Assembly: GCF_946885855.1 (NCBI RefSeq)
Contig: NZ_CAMPHH010000044.1
Span: 1-16,352, forward strand
Direction of reading: 5' to 3'
Length of the DNA stretch: 16,352 nucleotides
Source of the DNA: an uncultured Actinotalea sp.
GTDB lineage: Bacteria > Actinomycetota > Actinomycetes > Actinomycetales > Cellulomonadaceae
Both the position numbers and the translations under genes were made by a program. Of this stretch, positions 7,228 through 14,818 are shown in pieces. Each line of letters starts with the position of its first letter. Within the stretch, counting starts at the first letter, position 1. Under the pieces are notes generated by a model that saw nothing but the letters and a program-made list of their open reading frames with translations, did not search any database and was not told where the DNA came from.

Positions 7228-7590
7228 TCAGGACCCCTCGCCCCGGAGCACCCGCAGGTGCCCTCGCCGTGCCAGCTCGGGCTGGGACGGCTCGGGGGCC
7301 GGCGCCGCCTCGGGCCGGGGACGACCGGCCTCCCGCACCGCGTCGGCGAGGGCGACGAGGTCGTCGGGGCTGGGGCCGGCCGGCACGAACTCGGGCGAGA
7401 GCCGGACCACCTCCCATCCCCGGGGGGCGGTGAGCCGCGACGCGTGCTCGCTGCACAGGTCGTACGAGTGCGGCTCCGCGAGCAGCGCGAGCGGACCGAG
7501 CACCGCCGTGGAGTCGGAGTACACGTACGTCAACGTCGCCACGGCCGGGCGCCCGCAGGCGCTCCGGGAGCACTGCCGTCCGGACCTCAC
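7228..7590 (-). CDS. DUF3499 family protein
   Basis: This 120-aa protein belongs to DUF3499, an actinobacterial family of unknown function (Rv3258c is a mycobacterial member as I recall). Conserved parts are CSRSACGRPAVATLTYVY (7-24) and YDLCSEHASRLTAPRGWEVVRL (about 43-64). Cys7, Cys12, Cys46 and His49 could form a Cys3His zinc site. The C-terminus from about 75 is acidic and then Pro/Ala-rich. The GTG at 7590 is chosen because TAGGCT ends 7 nt upstream and the resulting N-terminus is family-like; the same frame runs on to 7992 but would cross the divergent gene. The neighbouring zinc-ribbon gene is 2 nt downstream, and manB follows in the same direction. Confidence 0.9.
   Translation of the reverse strand: MRSGRQCSRSACGRPAVATLTYVYSDSTAVLGPLALLAEPHSYDLCSEHASRLTAPRGWEVVRLSPEFVPAGPSPDDLVALADAVREAGRPRPEAAPAPEPSQPELARRGHLRVLRGEGS
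7234..7239 (-). promoter_or_regulatory. Ribosome binding site of the zinc-ribbon gene
   Basis: GAGGGG on the minus strand lies inside the last codons of DUF3499, 8 nt before the first of three GTG codons. It supports translation of the 82-aa zinc-ribbon protein from 7225. Confidence 0.5.
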
Positions 7591-7597
7591 GCGGTGG

Positions 7598-7603
7598 AGC
7601 CTA
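7598..7603 (-). promoter_or_regulatory. Leaderless -10 for DUF3499
   Basis: TAGGCT on the minus strand is followed by 7 nt and GTG at 7590. It sits in the 89-bp divergent gap shared with the metallopeptidase-like gene. Confidence 0.65.
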
Positions 7604-7667
7604 CTCGGGCCGTCCGACACCACCCGGACACCACGCCGTCCCGCACGCTGCGCGGCCGCCGACCTCC

Positions 7668-7673
7668 TAGAGT
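7668..7673 (+). promoter_or_regulatory. Leaderless -10 for the metallopeptidase-like gene
   Basis: TAGAGT is followed by 6 nt and the GTG at 7680. It is divergent to the DUF3499 hexamer, with about 64 bp between them. Confidence 0.6.
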
Positions 7674-7679
7674 GGACGG

Positions 7680-8144
7680 GTGAGCCGACTCCCCGTCCGC
7701 CGCGGTCGCGCGGCCTCGTCCGCGGCGTCCGCGGCGGCTCCCCGACGGCGTGATCGCCGCGGCCGCGGCCCGCGAGGCCTTCTCCTGCCACCGGACCTCC
7801 CGGCCTACCGCACACGGGCCGAGCGCTTCGACGACGTCGTGCTGGACGCCGTCGACCGTCTCGAGCGCCGCTGGGGCAGCCGCCTCGCGGGCACCGAGTT
7901 CGCGGTCGAGGAGGTCCCGCCGTCACCGCCCGCGCCGTGGGAGCACGGCGGTGTGCCGCTGGGACGCTACTTCCCCGCCGACGTCGGCGCACCGGCGCGG
8001 GTGGTCGTCTACCGCCGCCCGGTCGAGACGCGGGCGGAGGGCGAGGCGGACCTCGCGGAGCTGGTGCGCGACGTCCTCGTCGAGCAGGTCGCGGCGGCGC
8101 TGTCGCTGCCGCCCGAGGACGTCGACCCCGGCTACCGGGACTGA
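7680..8144 (+). CDS. Metallopeptidase-family (zincin_1-like) protein lacking HExxH
   Basis: This 154-aa protein resembles the actinobacterial family next to manB and whiB2, of which Rv3259 is the mycobacterial member as I recall, usually annotated as a metallopeptidase. Recognisable parts are RGLLLPPDLPAYRTRAERFD (about 32-51), VVLDAVDRLERRW, and a conserved ending with ARVVVYRRPVE and LVRDVLVEQVAAAL. In active zincins the last segment carries HExxH; here the aligned residues are Glu-Gln-Val-Ala-Ala, so both zinc histidines and the catalytic glutamate are missing. Protease activity is therefore unlikely. The N-terminus is basic and Ala-rich (residues 1-30), with no signal peptide. The GTG start is supported by TAGAGT 6 nt upstream. 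It is divergent from DUF3499 and 70 nt before the GT2 gene. Confidence 0.87.
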   Translation: MSRLPVRRGRAASSAASAAAPRRRDRRGRGPRGLLLPPDLPAYRTRAERFDDVVLDAVDRLERRWGSRLAGTEFAVEEVPPSPPAPWEHGGVPLGRYFPADVGAPARVVVYRRPVETRAEGEADLAELVRDVLVEQVAAALSLPPEDVDPGYRD

Positions 8145-8200
8145 GGAGCGGCGACGCGCGGGCGCCCGGCCACCCGCTCGGCCCTCCCGGCGTCGGCGAC

Positions 8201-8206
8201 TAGGGT
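8201..8206 (+). promoter_or_regulatory. Leaderless -10 for the GT2 gene
   Basis: TAGGGT is followed by 8 nt and the ATG at 8215. It suggests a transcript starting at or near the start codon, independent of the gene 70 nt upstream. Confidence 0.6.
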
Positions 8207-8214
8207 GATCGGCG

Positions 8215-9126
8215 ATGAGCAGCCCCGCACCGGACGCCCCTCGGGAGACCGGACCGACCGACGCCCCCCGACCCGCGACGGAGGTCCTCGTCGTCTGCGT
8301 CGCCTACCACCCGGGGCCCGAGCTGGCGGCGTTCGCGGCCAGCCTCGCGGACGCGACCACGCGCCCGGTCCGGCTCGTCGTCGTCGACAACGGCACGGAC
8401 CCGGCCGTCGTCGACGAGGTGGTGGCCGCGCACGGCGCCGAGGTCCTCCGCACCGGGCAGAACCTCGGCTACGGCCGCGCCGCCAACCGCGCCGTCGTCG
8501 GCGCCGGCGAGCCGTGGCTGGTCGTGGCGAACCCGGACGTCGTCTGGCACCCCGGGAGCCTCGACGAGCTCCTCGCCGCCGCCGCGCGGCACCCCCGCGC
8601 GGGCGCCCTCGGTCCGGCGGTGCTCAACGTCGACGGGACCGTGTACCCGTCCGCGCGCGAGCTGCCCTCGCTCCGGCAGGGCGTCGGTCACGCGCTGCTC
8701 GCCCGCGTCTGGCCCGCCAACCCGTGGACGCGCGCCTACCAGGCCCGTCAGGAGAGCGCCGGGACCGCTGAACGCGGCGCGGGCTGGCTCTCGGGCGCGT
8801 GCCTGCTGCTGCGCCGGGAGGCCTTCGAGGCCGTGGGCGGGTTCGACGAGCGGTACTTCATGTTCTTCGAGGACCTGGACCTCGGCGAGCGGCTGGGCCG
8901 CGCCGGCTGGTCCAACGTGCACGTCCCCGGCGCCGTCGTCACGCACGTCGGCGGGACGTCCTGGCGTGAGCGGCCGGCAGCCATGATCCGTGCCCATCAC
9001 CGCAGCGCCGCGCTCTACCTGTCGGCGCGGTACGACCGCTGGTACCACGCGCCGCTGCGCCTGGTGATCCGCCTCGGACTGGGACTGCGGCAGGTCGTCG
9101 AGCTGCGCTCCGCGCACCGCCGCTGA
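8215..9126 (+). CDS. Family 2 glycosyltransferase, WbbL-like rhamnosyltransferase
   Basis: This 303-aa GT2 enzyme resembles mycobacterial WbbL (Rv3265c), which transfers L-rhamnose from dTDP-rhamnose to GlcNAc-PP-decaprenol in cell-wall linker synthesis. Length and layout fit. The nucleotide-binding fold begins at VLVVCVAYHPG (about 25-35), with LVVVDNG near 57-63. NLGYGRAANRA resembles the WbbL NLGYG motif. The metal-binding NPD has Asp108. The acceptor/catalytic region is GGFDERYFMFFEDLDLGERL (208-227), with Glu219 and Asp220. The C-terminal basic helix (about 275-300) could dock to the membrane. An organism without arabinogalactan would use it for another rhamnose-containing wall polymer, so the acceptor is uncertain. 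The stop is 7 nt from the convergent DUF5719 stop. Confidence 0.88.
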   Translation: MSSPAPDAPRETGPTDAPRPATEVLVVCVAYHPGPELAAFAASLADATTRPVRLVVVDNGTDPAVVDEVVAAHGAEVLRTGQNLGYGRAANRAVVGAGEPWLVVANPDVVWHPGSLDELLAAAARHPRAGALGPAVLNVDGTVYPSARELPSLRQGVGHALLARVWPANPWTRAYQARQESAGTAERGAGWLSGACLLLRREAFEAVGGFDERYFMFFEDLDLGERLGRAGWSNVHVPGAVVTHVGGTSWRERPAAMIRAHHRSAALYLSARYDRWYHAPLRLVIRLGLGLRQVVELRSAHRR

Positions 9127-9133
9127 CGACGCG

Positions 9134-10753
9134 TCAGCGCACGTCCACGCGCAGCGCTTCGCGCGGCGGCTGGTCCGGGGTCGCGGTGAGGACGCTGACC
9201 AGGTCGCCGTCGGCGGACGGCGCGGTCAGGGTGCCGCCGAGCACGACCGGCGCGCCGTCGGTCCGCGCGCGCACCGCGGCCACGTCCGCGCCCTCGGCGA
9301 GGCCTGCGCGACGCGCGAGCTCCGTCACCGGCAGCCGGACCGTGGTCCCCCGGGCCACCGTGAGCCGGGCCTCCCCGACGACGTCGCCGCTGCCGTCGAC
9401 GAGCTCCAGCGTGGTGTCGACGGACGCCCGCCGGTCCTGACCGGGCGGCGGGTCCACCAGGGCGACCACCACGGCCCGCACCGTCTCCGGGGCGCCGTCG
9501 CCGGTCCGTGGAGCGGGCAGCGCGACGCCCGCCGACGACGACGGCGCGGACGCCGCCACCCAGGCCCGGTCCAGGGGCGCCGTCCGGCTCTCCGCCGCAG
9601 CCCCCACGCCGGCGCCGCTGGTCACCAGCGCCCCCGCGACCACGGGCACGGGCGCGTCGACGACGACCGTCCAGGTCCCGGCCGGGAGCCCGGCCAGCGG
9701 CACGTCGAGCACGGCACCGGCGTCGAGCTGCACGGCGGCGAGCCCCGGCAGCTCGACCGGGCCCTCCGGTCCCAGGAGGCTGACTGACGCGGCCGTGGAC
9801 GCGGCCGGCGCGAGCAGGCGCAGCTGAGCCGTGTCGACCGTCCCGGGCTCCGTCGCCGGGACCACGACGCCCGTGAGGACCTGGCGCGTCGCGGGCCCGA
9901 CCCCCGGCACCACCTGGTCGACCCCCGCCGGGACGAGCCCGCGCAGGGCGCTGTCCTGCAGGTGCGCGGTGACCAGGCCCCCGGACGCGGTCACACGGAG
10001 GACGACGCGGCGCTCCTCCGCGGCGAGTCCCTCGAGGAGCACGACGCGCTCCTGACCCGGCGGCACGAGGAACTGCGGCGCCCCGGCGAGCTCGACAGGC
10101 CCGGCGGCGCCCCAGAGGTCGAGGCCGACGGTGACGGCCGTGGCGCCCGGGTTCTGCAGCACCAGCCGGGCGCTCGAACCCAGCGTCGTGCTGCCGCCGG
10201 CGAGCCACAGCTCGGGGCCGGGCCGCCCGCAGCCGGCCGCGACGAGCCCCCGCAGGTCCCCGGTGGCGGTCAGCGTCGCGACACCGGCGGCCACCTGCGG
10301 CGCGCCGGCCGGTCCCGGCCGTGCCACGACGACGGTCCCCGCAGCGACGTCGTCCACGGTGGCCGCGAGGTCACCCGCCGCGGCCGGCGCGGCGACGGCC
10401 GACCCGTCGCCCAGCGCACCGACAGCCAGTCCCGCGGTGCCCTCGCCCACCGCCGTCAGCACGGTCGTCGAGTCCTCGGGCGAGGGGTCGAACTGCGGGT
10501 CGTACGTGAGGTCCCCGCCGGGCTCGGGCTCCGTCGGCAGGCGCAGGGGGCCCGGGCAGACGACGGTCGCGGGGGCCGGCGGTACCTCGAGGGCAGGCGC
10601 GAGGGCGGGGACGGCGGTCGGGCGCGGCAGCACGTCGTCGGCGACGACGGCCGCCGCCGCGAGGCCGAGGGCCGCGAGGGCGGTGGCCACGGACACGAGC
10701 ACGCGGCGGACGGCGTGCGCGCGCCGCAGGGCGGGGACGGGTCGGTCGCTCAC
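9134..10753 (-). CDS. DUF5719 family membrane-anchored exported protein
   Basis: This 539-aa DUF5719 protein has unknown function. A hydrophobic segment at about 17-38 after a basic start (RRAHAVRR) is a signal peptide or anchor. The rest looks like repeated beta-sandwich domains rich in Val, Ala, Gly and Thr, with no catalytic motif. CPGPLRLP near 66-73 is family-like. It has only two cysteines, Cys66 and Cys175, which could form a disulfide outside the membrane. The GTG start overlaps the stop of the upstream glycosyltransferase (GTGA, 10750-10753), so the two are translationally coupled. The frame extends 27 codons further, but that lies inside the glycosyltransferase. The coupling suggests an extracytoplasmic partner of the membrane glycosyltransferase; this is inference. 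Confidence 0.88.
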   Translation of the reverse strand: MSDRPVPALRRAHAVRRVLVSVATALAALGLAAAAVVADDVLPRPTAVPALAPALEVPPAPATVVCPGPLRLPTEPEPGGDLTYDPQFDPSPEDSTTVLTAVGEGTAGLAVGALGDGSAVAAPAAAGDLAATVDDVAAGTVVVARPGPAGAPQVAAGVATLTATGDLRGLVAAGCGRPGPELWLAGGSTTLGSSARLVLQNPGATAVTVGLDLWGAAGPVELAGAPQFLVPPGQERVVLLEGLAAEERRVVLRVTASGGLVTAHLQDSALRGLVPAGVDQVVPGVGPATRQVLTGVVVPATEPGTVDTAQLRLLAPAASTAASVSLLGPEGPVELPGLAAVQLDAGAVLDVPLAGLPAGTWTVVVDAPVPVVAGALVTSGAGVGAAAESRTAPLDRAWVAASAPSSSAGVALPAPRTGDGAPETVRAVVVALVDPPPGQDRRASVDTTLELVDGSGDVVGEARLTVARGTTVRLPVTELARRAGLAEGADVAAVRARTDGAPVVLGGTLTAPSADGDLVSVLTATPDQPPREALRVDVR

Positions 10754-13700
10754 CGGGCTCCTCCTCGACGGCGCCGCACCGGCACGGCGAGCAGCAGCGT
10801 GACGACGAGCACGACGCCCTGGATGCCCACCCACAGGGGGCGGGAGGCGGCGACGTGCTCCACGACGAGCAGCCCGGCGTCGGGGCCGAGCTCGAACGCC
10901 TGGAGACCCGCGCTGCGGACCGCCCGCAGCGGACGGCCGTCGAGCGTCGCACGCCAGCCCGGGTCGGGCCGCTCCGCCAGGACGAGCACGCGGTCACCGG
11001 TGCCGGGTGCGACCTCGGTCCGTACCGTGCCGTCACGGGCCGGCACGACGACCGGGGCGTCCCCGCCCGCGCCGACGGCCCGCGCCCACGCGGTCGTGGT
11101 GCCGCCGTCGGCCACGGCGACGCGCCAGATGACACCGGACGCCGTCTCGGTGACCCGCTCGAGCCCGGGCGTGGCGTCGAGCTGCGCGACGAGCGCGGCG
11201 CGCGCCGACCGGGTGTCCGCCGCGCCCGGTTCGCCACCCGTCGCTCCGACCGGCGTCTCGGTCCCCCCGCCGACCGCGCCGCCGGGACCGGCGGGCAGGA
11301 GCCCCTCGTCGCCGGGCACGGCGGGCAGGAGCACGGCGCCGACGCCGAGCGCGGCAAGGTCCGCGGCGACGTCGTCGTCCCCTCCGGCGACCAGCCGCGC
11401 GACGGCGGCGCTCGTCCTCTCGGCCGGCTCGTCCGGGGCCGCCGGCCGTGCGGCACCCCACCCCCCGGTGACGGCGCGTGCGGTCACGGAGCGCGAGACC
11501 TCCGTGAGCTGACGGCCGTCACCGCGCAGCAGCGCGGCGTCGACGGCGTCGCCGGCGGTCGGCTCGAGCAGCAGGACGCGGACGTCCTCGGGGGAGTTCT
11601 GGAGCTGCCGCCCCGCCGCCGGGACGACCGGCACGTCCGACGTCCGCAGCGCGAGGACGGAGCGGCCCTGACCGCCGGCCCCGTCGAGCGCCGACCACAC
11701 CCAGGCGGTCGCGAGCACCGCAGGACCCGCGACGGCCACGACGGTGAGCACGCCGGCCGTCCCCTGCCGCCAGCCGAAGGCGTGCCGGGCGAGGGCCTCC
11801 CGCAGGCCGTCCGCGGCGGGCAGGGCCGCGACGAGGAGGCCGACGGCCACGAGCGAGGTGGCGCCGCCCGGCCACGGCGCGACGAGGACGCCGTCGGCCC
11901 GGGCGACCTCCACGCGGGCGCCGACGGCGGCGGCCAGGACGCCCACCGCGACGAGGACCCAGCCGATCCGGGCGGCGACCGCCGCGGGGGTGCGCCCGGC
12001 CGTCGCCAGGGCCACCAGCGCGACGAGGACGAGGACCCCGGACGCCGCGAGGAGGGCGACCGGCAGCCACGGCCCGAGGAGGTCGTCCAGCGCCGACGGT
12101 GCCGCAGCCACGTCGACGCCCGTCGCGTCGGGCGCGCCGCCGGGCGCCACGGGCCAGCCGAGCAGGACCTGCCAGGCGGGCGCCGTCGTCGACCGCAGCG
12201 GCTCGCCCGGGTCGGCGAGCACGGTGCGCCAGCCGCCGTCGGACCAACGCCCGACGGCGTCGACGAGGGTCGGGCCGTGCAGTGCCAGCGCGGGGACGGG
12301 CAGCCAGAGCAGACGTCCCCGCACGGGCACGACCGGCAGGAGGAGCACGACGGCGACCAGCGCGGCCGGCAGCAGCACGGGAGCGCCGGCGGTCGCGGCG
12401 GCCAGTGCGAGCGACCCGCCGGCCAGGGCCGCGAGCGATGCGGGGGCGCGGCGCGACGCCGGGCCCGGCGTCCCGCGGTCGACCTCGCGGCTGACGGAGT
12501 CCACCCGCGCCGCGCCCGTGCCGCGCGCCACACCGAGGACCACCCACGGCAGGAGGACGTGCGCGAGCACCGCACCCCACCGGCCCGTGCCGACCCCGAG
12601 CGTCATCGCCGGGGCGAGGGCCCACGTCAGCGCCGCCCAGGCGCGCAGGGCGACGGACCGCGTCGCGGCGCCGGCGGCGAACCACGCCCCGAGGGCGGCC
12701 AGCACCGGCGCGAGGAGGACGACGACCGCCACGGCGCGGCCGAGCGACCCGGTCAGCGCGGTGAGCGGCAGCAGGGCGACGAGCGCCGGGTCGACCGGCG
12801 CGGCCTCCCCCAGGCCGGCCGGTACCCGGCCGGAGAGCACCAGGCGCCAGACCTCCGCCGCGCCCGCGTCCCCGGGCAGGACGGCTCCCCCGGCCAGGCG
12901 CTCCCCCGCCACGACGCGCGTCACGAGCCGACCGACGGTCGCCACGGTCAGCGCGACGGCCAGGAGCGTCACCGCTGCGAGCCCTCCGCGCCGACGACGA
13001 CGCAGGGCCGCGAGCTCGCGCAGCTCCAGCTCGCTCGGCGCCTCCTGCCGCCGTCGCGCCTCGGCCGCCGTGAGCCGCCGGTCCCGGGCCTGGCGCACCA
13101 CCTCTCGCCAGCCGACCTGCAGCGGCCGCAGCGAGCGCCGCGGCAGGCGCCGGGTCCGCGCCGCGGCGCGCCGGGCCCGGACCACCCGGGCGGGGCGGAG
13201 CAGGACCTGCCACGGGGCGCTGAGCTCCGCGGTGACGAGGTGCGGCTCCTTGACCAGGAGCCGGCCGAGCGCCCGGACGAGGCCGCTGACGACGGCGAGC
13301 ACGGTGACCACGGGCACGAGCGGCAGCGGCACGCCGGAGAGCTGGGCGTGCAGGTACGCCGCCCGCCGCGCCCGCACCGAGCGCCGGCGGTCCCAGCCCG
13401 GCCGGTGCAGCACGGCACCGGAGTGCGGCTCGGACAGCGACGCCTGCGCGTGCCGGACGACCGCCCGCGGCACCGCGACGACGCGGTGGCCGGCCAGCCG
13501 GGCGCGGCGGCAGAGGTCGAGGCCGTCGCCGTAGGGGCCGAGCGCCGGATCGGGTCCACCGAGCGCGTCCCAGACGTCCTCACGCACGAGGGCCCCGGCG
13601 AGGCCGACCGCGAGGACGTCCTCGCGCGCGTCGTGCTGGCCCTGGTCCAGCTCCGGCCCGTCCAGCCCGGTCATGCGGCGGCCGAACCGCGACGTCCACA

Positions 13701-14358
13701 CGCCGACCTCGAGCACCCGCGGCGGCTCGGACCAGGTGCGCTGCTTGCAGCCCGCCACCGCGACCGACGGCGCGAGCTCGACGGCGTGCAGCAGCTCCGC
13801 GAGGGCGTCGGCCTCGGGCGCGCTGTCGTCGTGCAGGAGCCACAACCACGCCGCGGGCGGTGCGAGGGCGTCGGTCGTGCCGGGCCGCGCGGGCTGCGCG
13901 GCCCGTCCCGGTCCGGCGTCGTCCGGTCCGGCGTCGTCGTCCCGCCCGACGTGGCGTCCGGCCACGAGCGCGCCGCGCACGGCGTCGCCGAAGGTCGCCG
14001 CGCGCGGGAGGTGGACGTGGACGACGACCGGTGCGGCGTCGTCAGCAGCTGGATCGGCGGGTGCGTCCGTACGGTCGACAGTACGGTTCCCGACGGCGTC
14101 GTCGGCCCCGCCCGGGGCACCTCGACCACCGGGTGGGTGCAGGCCGCGGACGAGGGCGCGCACACCGGGCGCGGGGTCGGGCCCCACGTCGACGACGACG
14201 AGCCGGTCGGGCCGGCGCGTCTGGGCCCGGACGGCTTCGAGGGTCCGCTCGACGTACTCGGTGTCGCCCCGTGTCACGACCACCGCGGTCACCCGGGGCC
14301 GCCGCGAGGCCGAAGGCCTCGGGGCAGGCGTGAGGGGGGTCGGACCTGCGTCGGTCAT
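10750..14358 (-). CDS. Very large family 2 glycosyltransferase fused to a polytopic membrane domain
   Basis: This 1202-aa protein has an N-terminal GT2 (GT-A fold) domain at about 22-300: VTAVVVTRGD, LHDDSAP with Asp177/Asp178 as the likely nucleotide-sugar metal site, and GDGLDLCRRA (277-286). A low-complexity Asp/Ala/Pro insert near 75-165 interrupts it. A hydrophobic stretch lies at about 341-365, then a basic linker, then a block of many helices from about 458 to 870. An extracytoplasmic region (about 885-1165) includes DPGWRATLDGRPL near 1130, reminiscent of the C-terminal beta domain of YfhO/GT-C-like proteins. A final helix at about 1175-1195 precedes a basic tail. It probably builds or moves an envelope glycan; donor and acceptor are unknown. 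The ATG is 25 nt after whiB2 with only a weak GGGA upstream. It overlaps DUF5719 by 4 nt. Confidence 0.9.
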   Translation of the reverse strand: MTDAGPTPLTPAPRPSASRRPRVTAVVVTRGDTEYVERTLEAVRAQTRRPDRLVVVDVGPDPAPGVRALVRGLHPPGGRGAPGGADDAVGNRTVDRTDAPADPAADDAAPVVVHVHLPRAATFGDAVRGALVAGRHVGRDDDAGPDDAGPGRAAQPARPGTTDALAPPAAWLWLLHDDSAPEADALAELLHAVELAPSVAVAGCKQRTWSEPPRVLEVGVWTSRFGRRMTGLDGPELDQGQHDAREDVLAVGLAGALVREDVWDALGGPDPALGPYGDGLDLCRRARLAGHRVVAVPRAVVRHAQASLSEPHSGAVLHRPGWDRRRSVRARRAAYLHAQLSGVPLPLVPVVTVLAVVSGLVRALGRLLVKEPHLVTAELSAPWQVLLRPARVVRARRAAARTRRLPRRSLRPLQVGWREVVRQARDRRLTAAEARRRQEAPSELELRELAALRRRRRGGLAAVTLLAVALTVATVGRLVTRVVAGERLAGGAVLPGDAGAAEVWRLVLSGRVPAGLGEAAPVDPALVALLPLTALTGSLGRAVAVVVLLAPVLAALGAWFAAGAATRSVALRAWAALTWALAPAMTLGVGTGRWGAVLAHVLLPWVVLGVARGTGAARVDSVSREVDRGTPGPASRRAPASLAALAGGSLALAAATAGAPVLLPAALVAVVLLLPVVPVRGRLLWLPVPALALHGPTLVDAVGRWSDGGWRTVLADPGEPLRSTTAPAWQVLLGWPVAPGGAPDATGVDVAAAPSALDDLLGPWLPVALLAASGVLVLVALVALATAGRTPAAVAARIGWVLVAVGVLAAAVGARVEVARADGVLVAPWPGGATSLVAVGLLVAALPAADGLREALARHAFGWRQGTAGVLTVVAVAGPAVLATAWVWSALDGAGGQGRSVLALRTSDVPVVPAAGRQLQNSPEDVRVLLLEPTAGDAVDAALLRGDGRQLTEVSRSVTARAVTGGWGAARPAAPDEPAERTSAAVARLVAGGDDDVAADLAALGVGAVLLPAVPGDEGLLPAGPGGAVGGGTETPVGATGGEPGAADTRSARAALVAQLDATPGLERVTETASGVIWRVAVADGGTTTAWARAVGAGGDAPVVVPARDGTVRTEVAPGTGDRVLVLAERPDPGWRATLDGRPLRAVRSAGLQAFELGPDAGLLVVEHVAASRPLWVGIQGVVLVVTLLLAVPVRRRRGGAR
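13911..13940. repeat. 15-bp imperfect tandem duplication inside the GT gene
   Basis: Two adjacent 15-bp units starting GTCCGGCGTCGTC are identical at 13 of 15 positions. On the minus strand they encode a doubled Asp-Asp-Ala-Gly-Pro in the low-complexity insert of the GT2 domain (about residues 140-150). The multiple of three keeps the frame. Confidence 0.7.
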
Positions 14359-14383
14359 GGGTCCCGTCGGCCGCGCGGGGCGG

Positions 14384-14710
14384 TCAGACGACGCGCTTCT
14401 TCAGCTTGCGACGCTCGCGCTCGGACAGCCCGCCCCAGATGCCGAACCGCTCGTCGTTCGCGAGCGCGTACTCCAGGCACTCGGCGCGGACCTCGCAGCC
14501 CGTGCAGACGCGCTTCGCCTCGCGGGTGGAACCACCCTTCTCGGGGAAGAAGGCCTCAGGGTCGGTCTGGGCGCACAGCGCGCGCTCCTGCCAGCCCATG
14601 GTGCCGTCGTCGTCGGAGGCCGTGCCGAAGAGGGGCAGGACGGTCGCGCCGTCCTCCCGGGTCTCCGGTCGGTCGAGGAACGATGCGTCGTCGTCGAGCA
14701 AGTTCCACAT
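14384..14710 (-). CDS. whiB2: WhiB-family iron-sulfur regulator, WhiB2-like
   Basis: This 108-aa WhiB-like protein is of the WhiB2/WhmD type, linked in actinobacteria to cell division, septation and sporulation. The four cluster-binding cysteines are Cys46, Cys69, Cys72 and Cys78 (C, then CTGC, then C), consistent with a 4Fe-4S cluster. The G(I/V)WGG turn is GIWGG (90-94), followed by a basic C-terminus ERRKLKKR thought to contact DNA. The N-terminal 40 residues include DDDASFLDRPETRED, also seen in WhiB2-type proteins. The ATG at 14710 has a GGAAGG Shine-Dalgarno 7 nt upstream, unlike the leaderless neighbours. A near-consensus promoter lies about 110 nt upstream. The glycosyltransferase starts 25 nt downstream, so the two are probably co-transcribed. 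The symbol rests on sequence type and the manA/manB neighbourhood. Confidence 0.95.
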   Translation of the reverse strand: MWNLLDDDASFLDRPETREDGATVLPLFGTASDDDGTMGWQERALCAQTDPEAFFPEKGGSTREAKRVCTGCEVRAECLEYALANDERFGIWGGLSERERRKLKKRVV

Positions 14711-14717
14711 GTCAGAG

Positions 14718-14723
14718 CCTTCC
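14718..14723 (-). promoter_or_regulatory. Ribosome binding site of whiB2
   Basis: GGAAGG on the minus strand, 7 nt before the ATG, is the clearest Shine-Dalgarno in the window and fixes the whiB2 start. Confidence 0.7.
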
Positions 14724-14818
14724 GTGCCGCCTGGTCCCCGCAGGGCGTGCGTCGTGCCGTCCGCGTGCCGCCCCGCTGTCGTCCCTACGTCGACGGCTGT
14801 TCGAACCGCATGAGGAGA

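Noticed and set aside
5562..7433. Plus-strand 623-codon open frame across manB
   Set aside because: It is antisense to manB with its conserved catalytic loops, has Arg/Gly/Val-biased composition and no recognisable domain.
8159..8168. Palindrome CGGGCGCCCG before the GT2 promoter
   Set aside because: It is pure G/C with no loop and no relation to a promoter element; expected by chance here.
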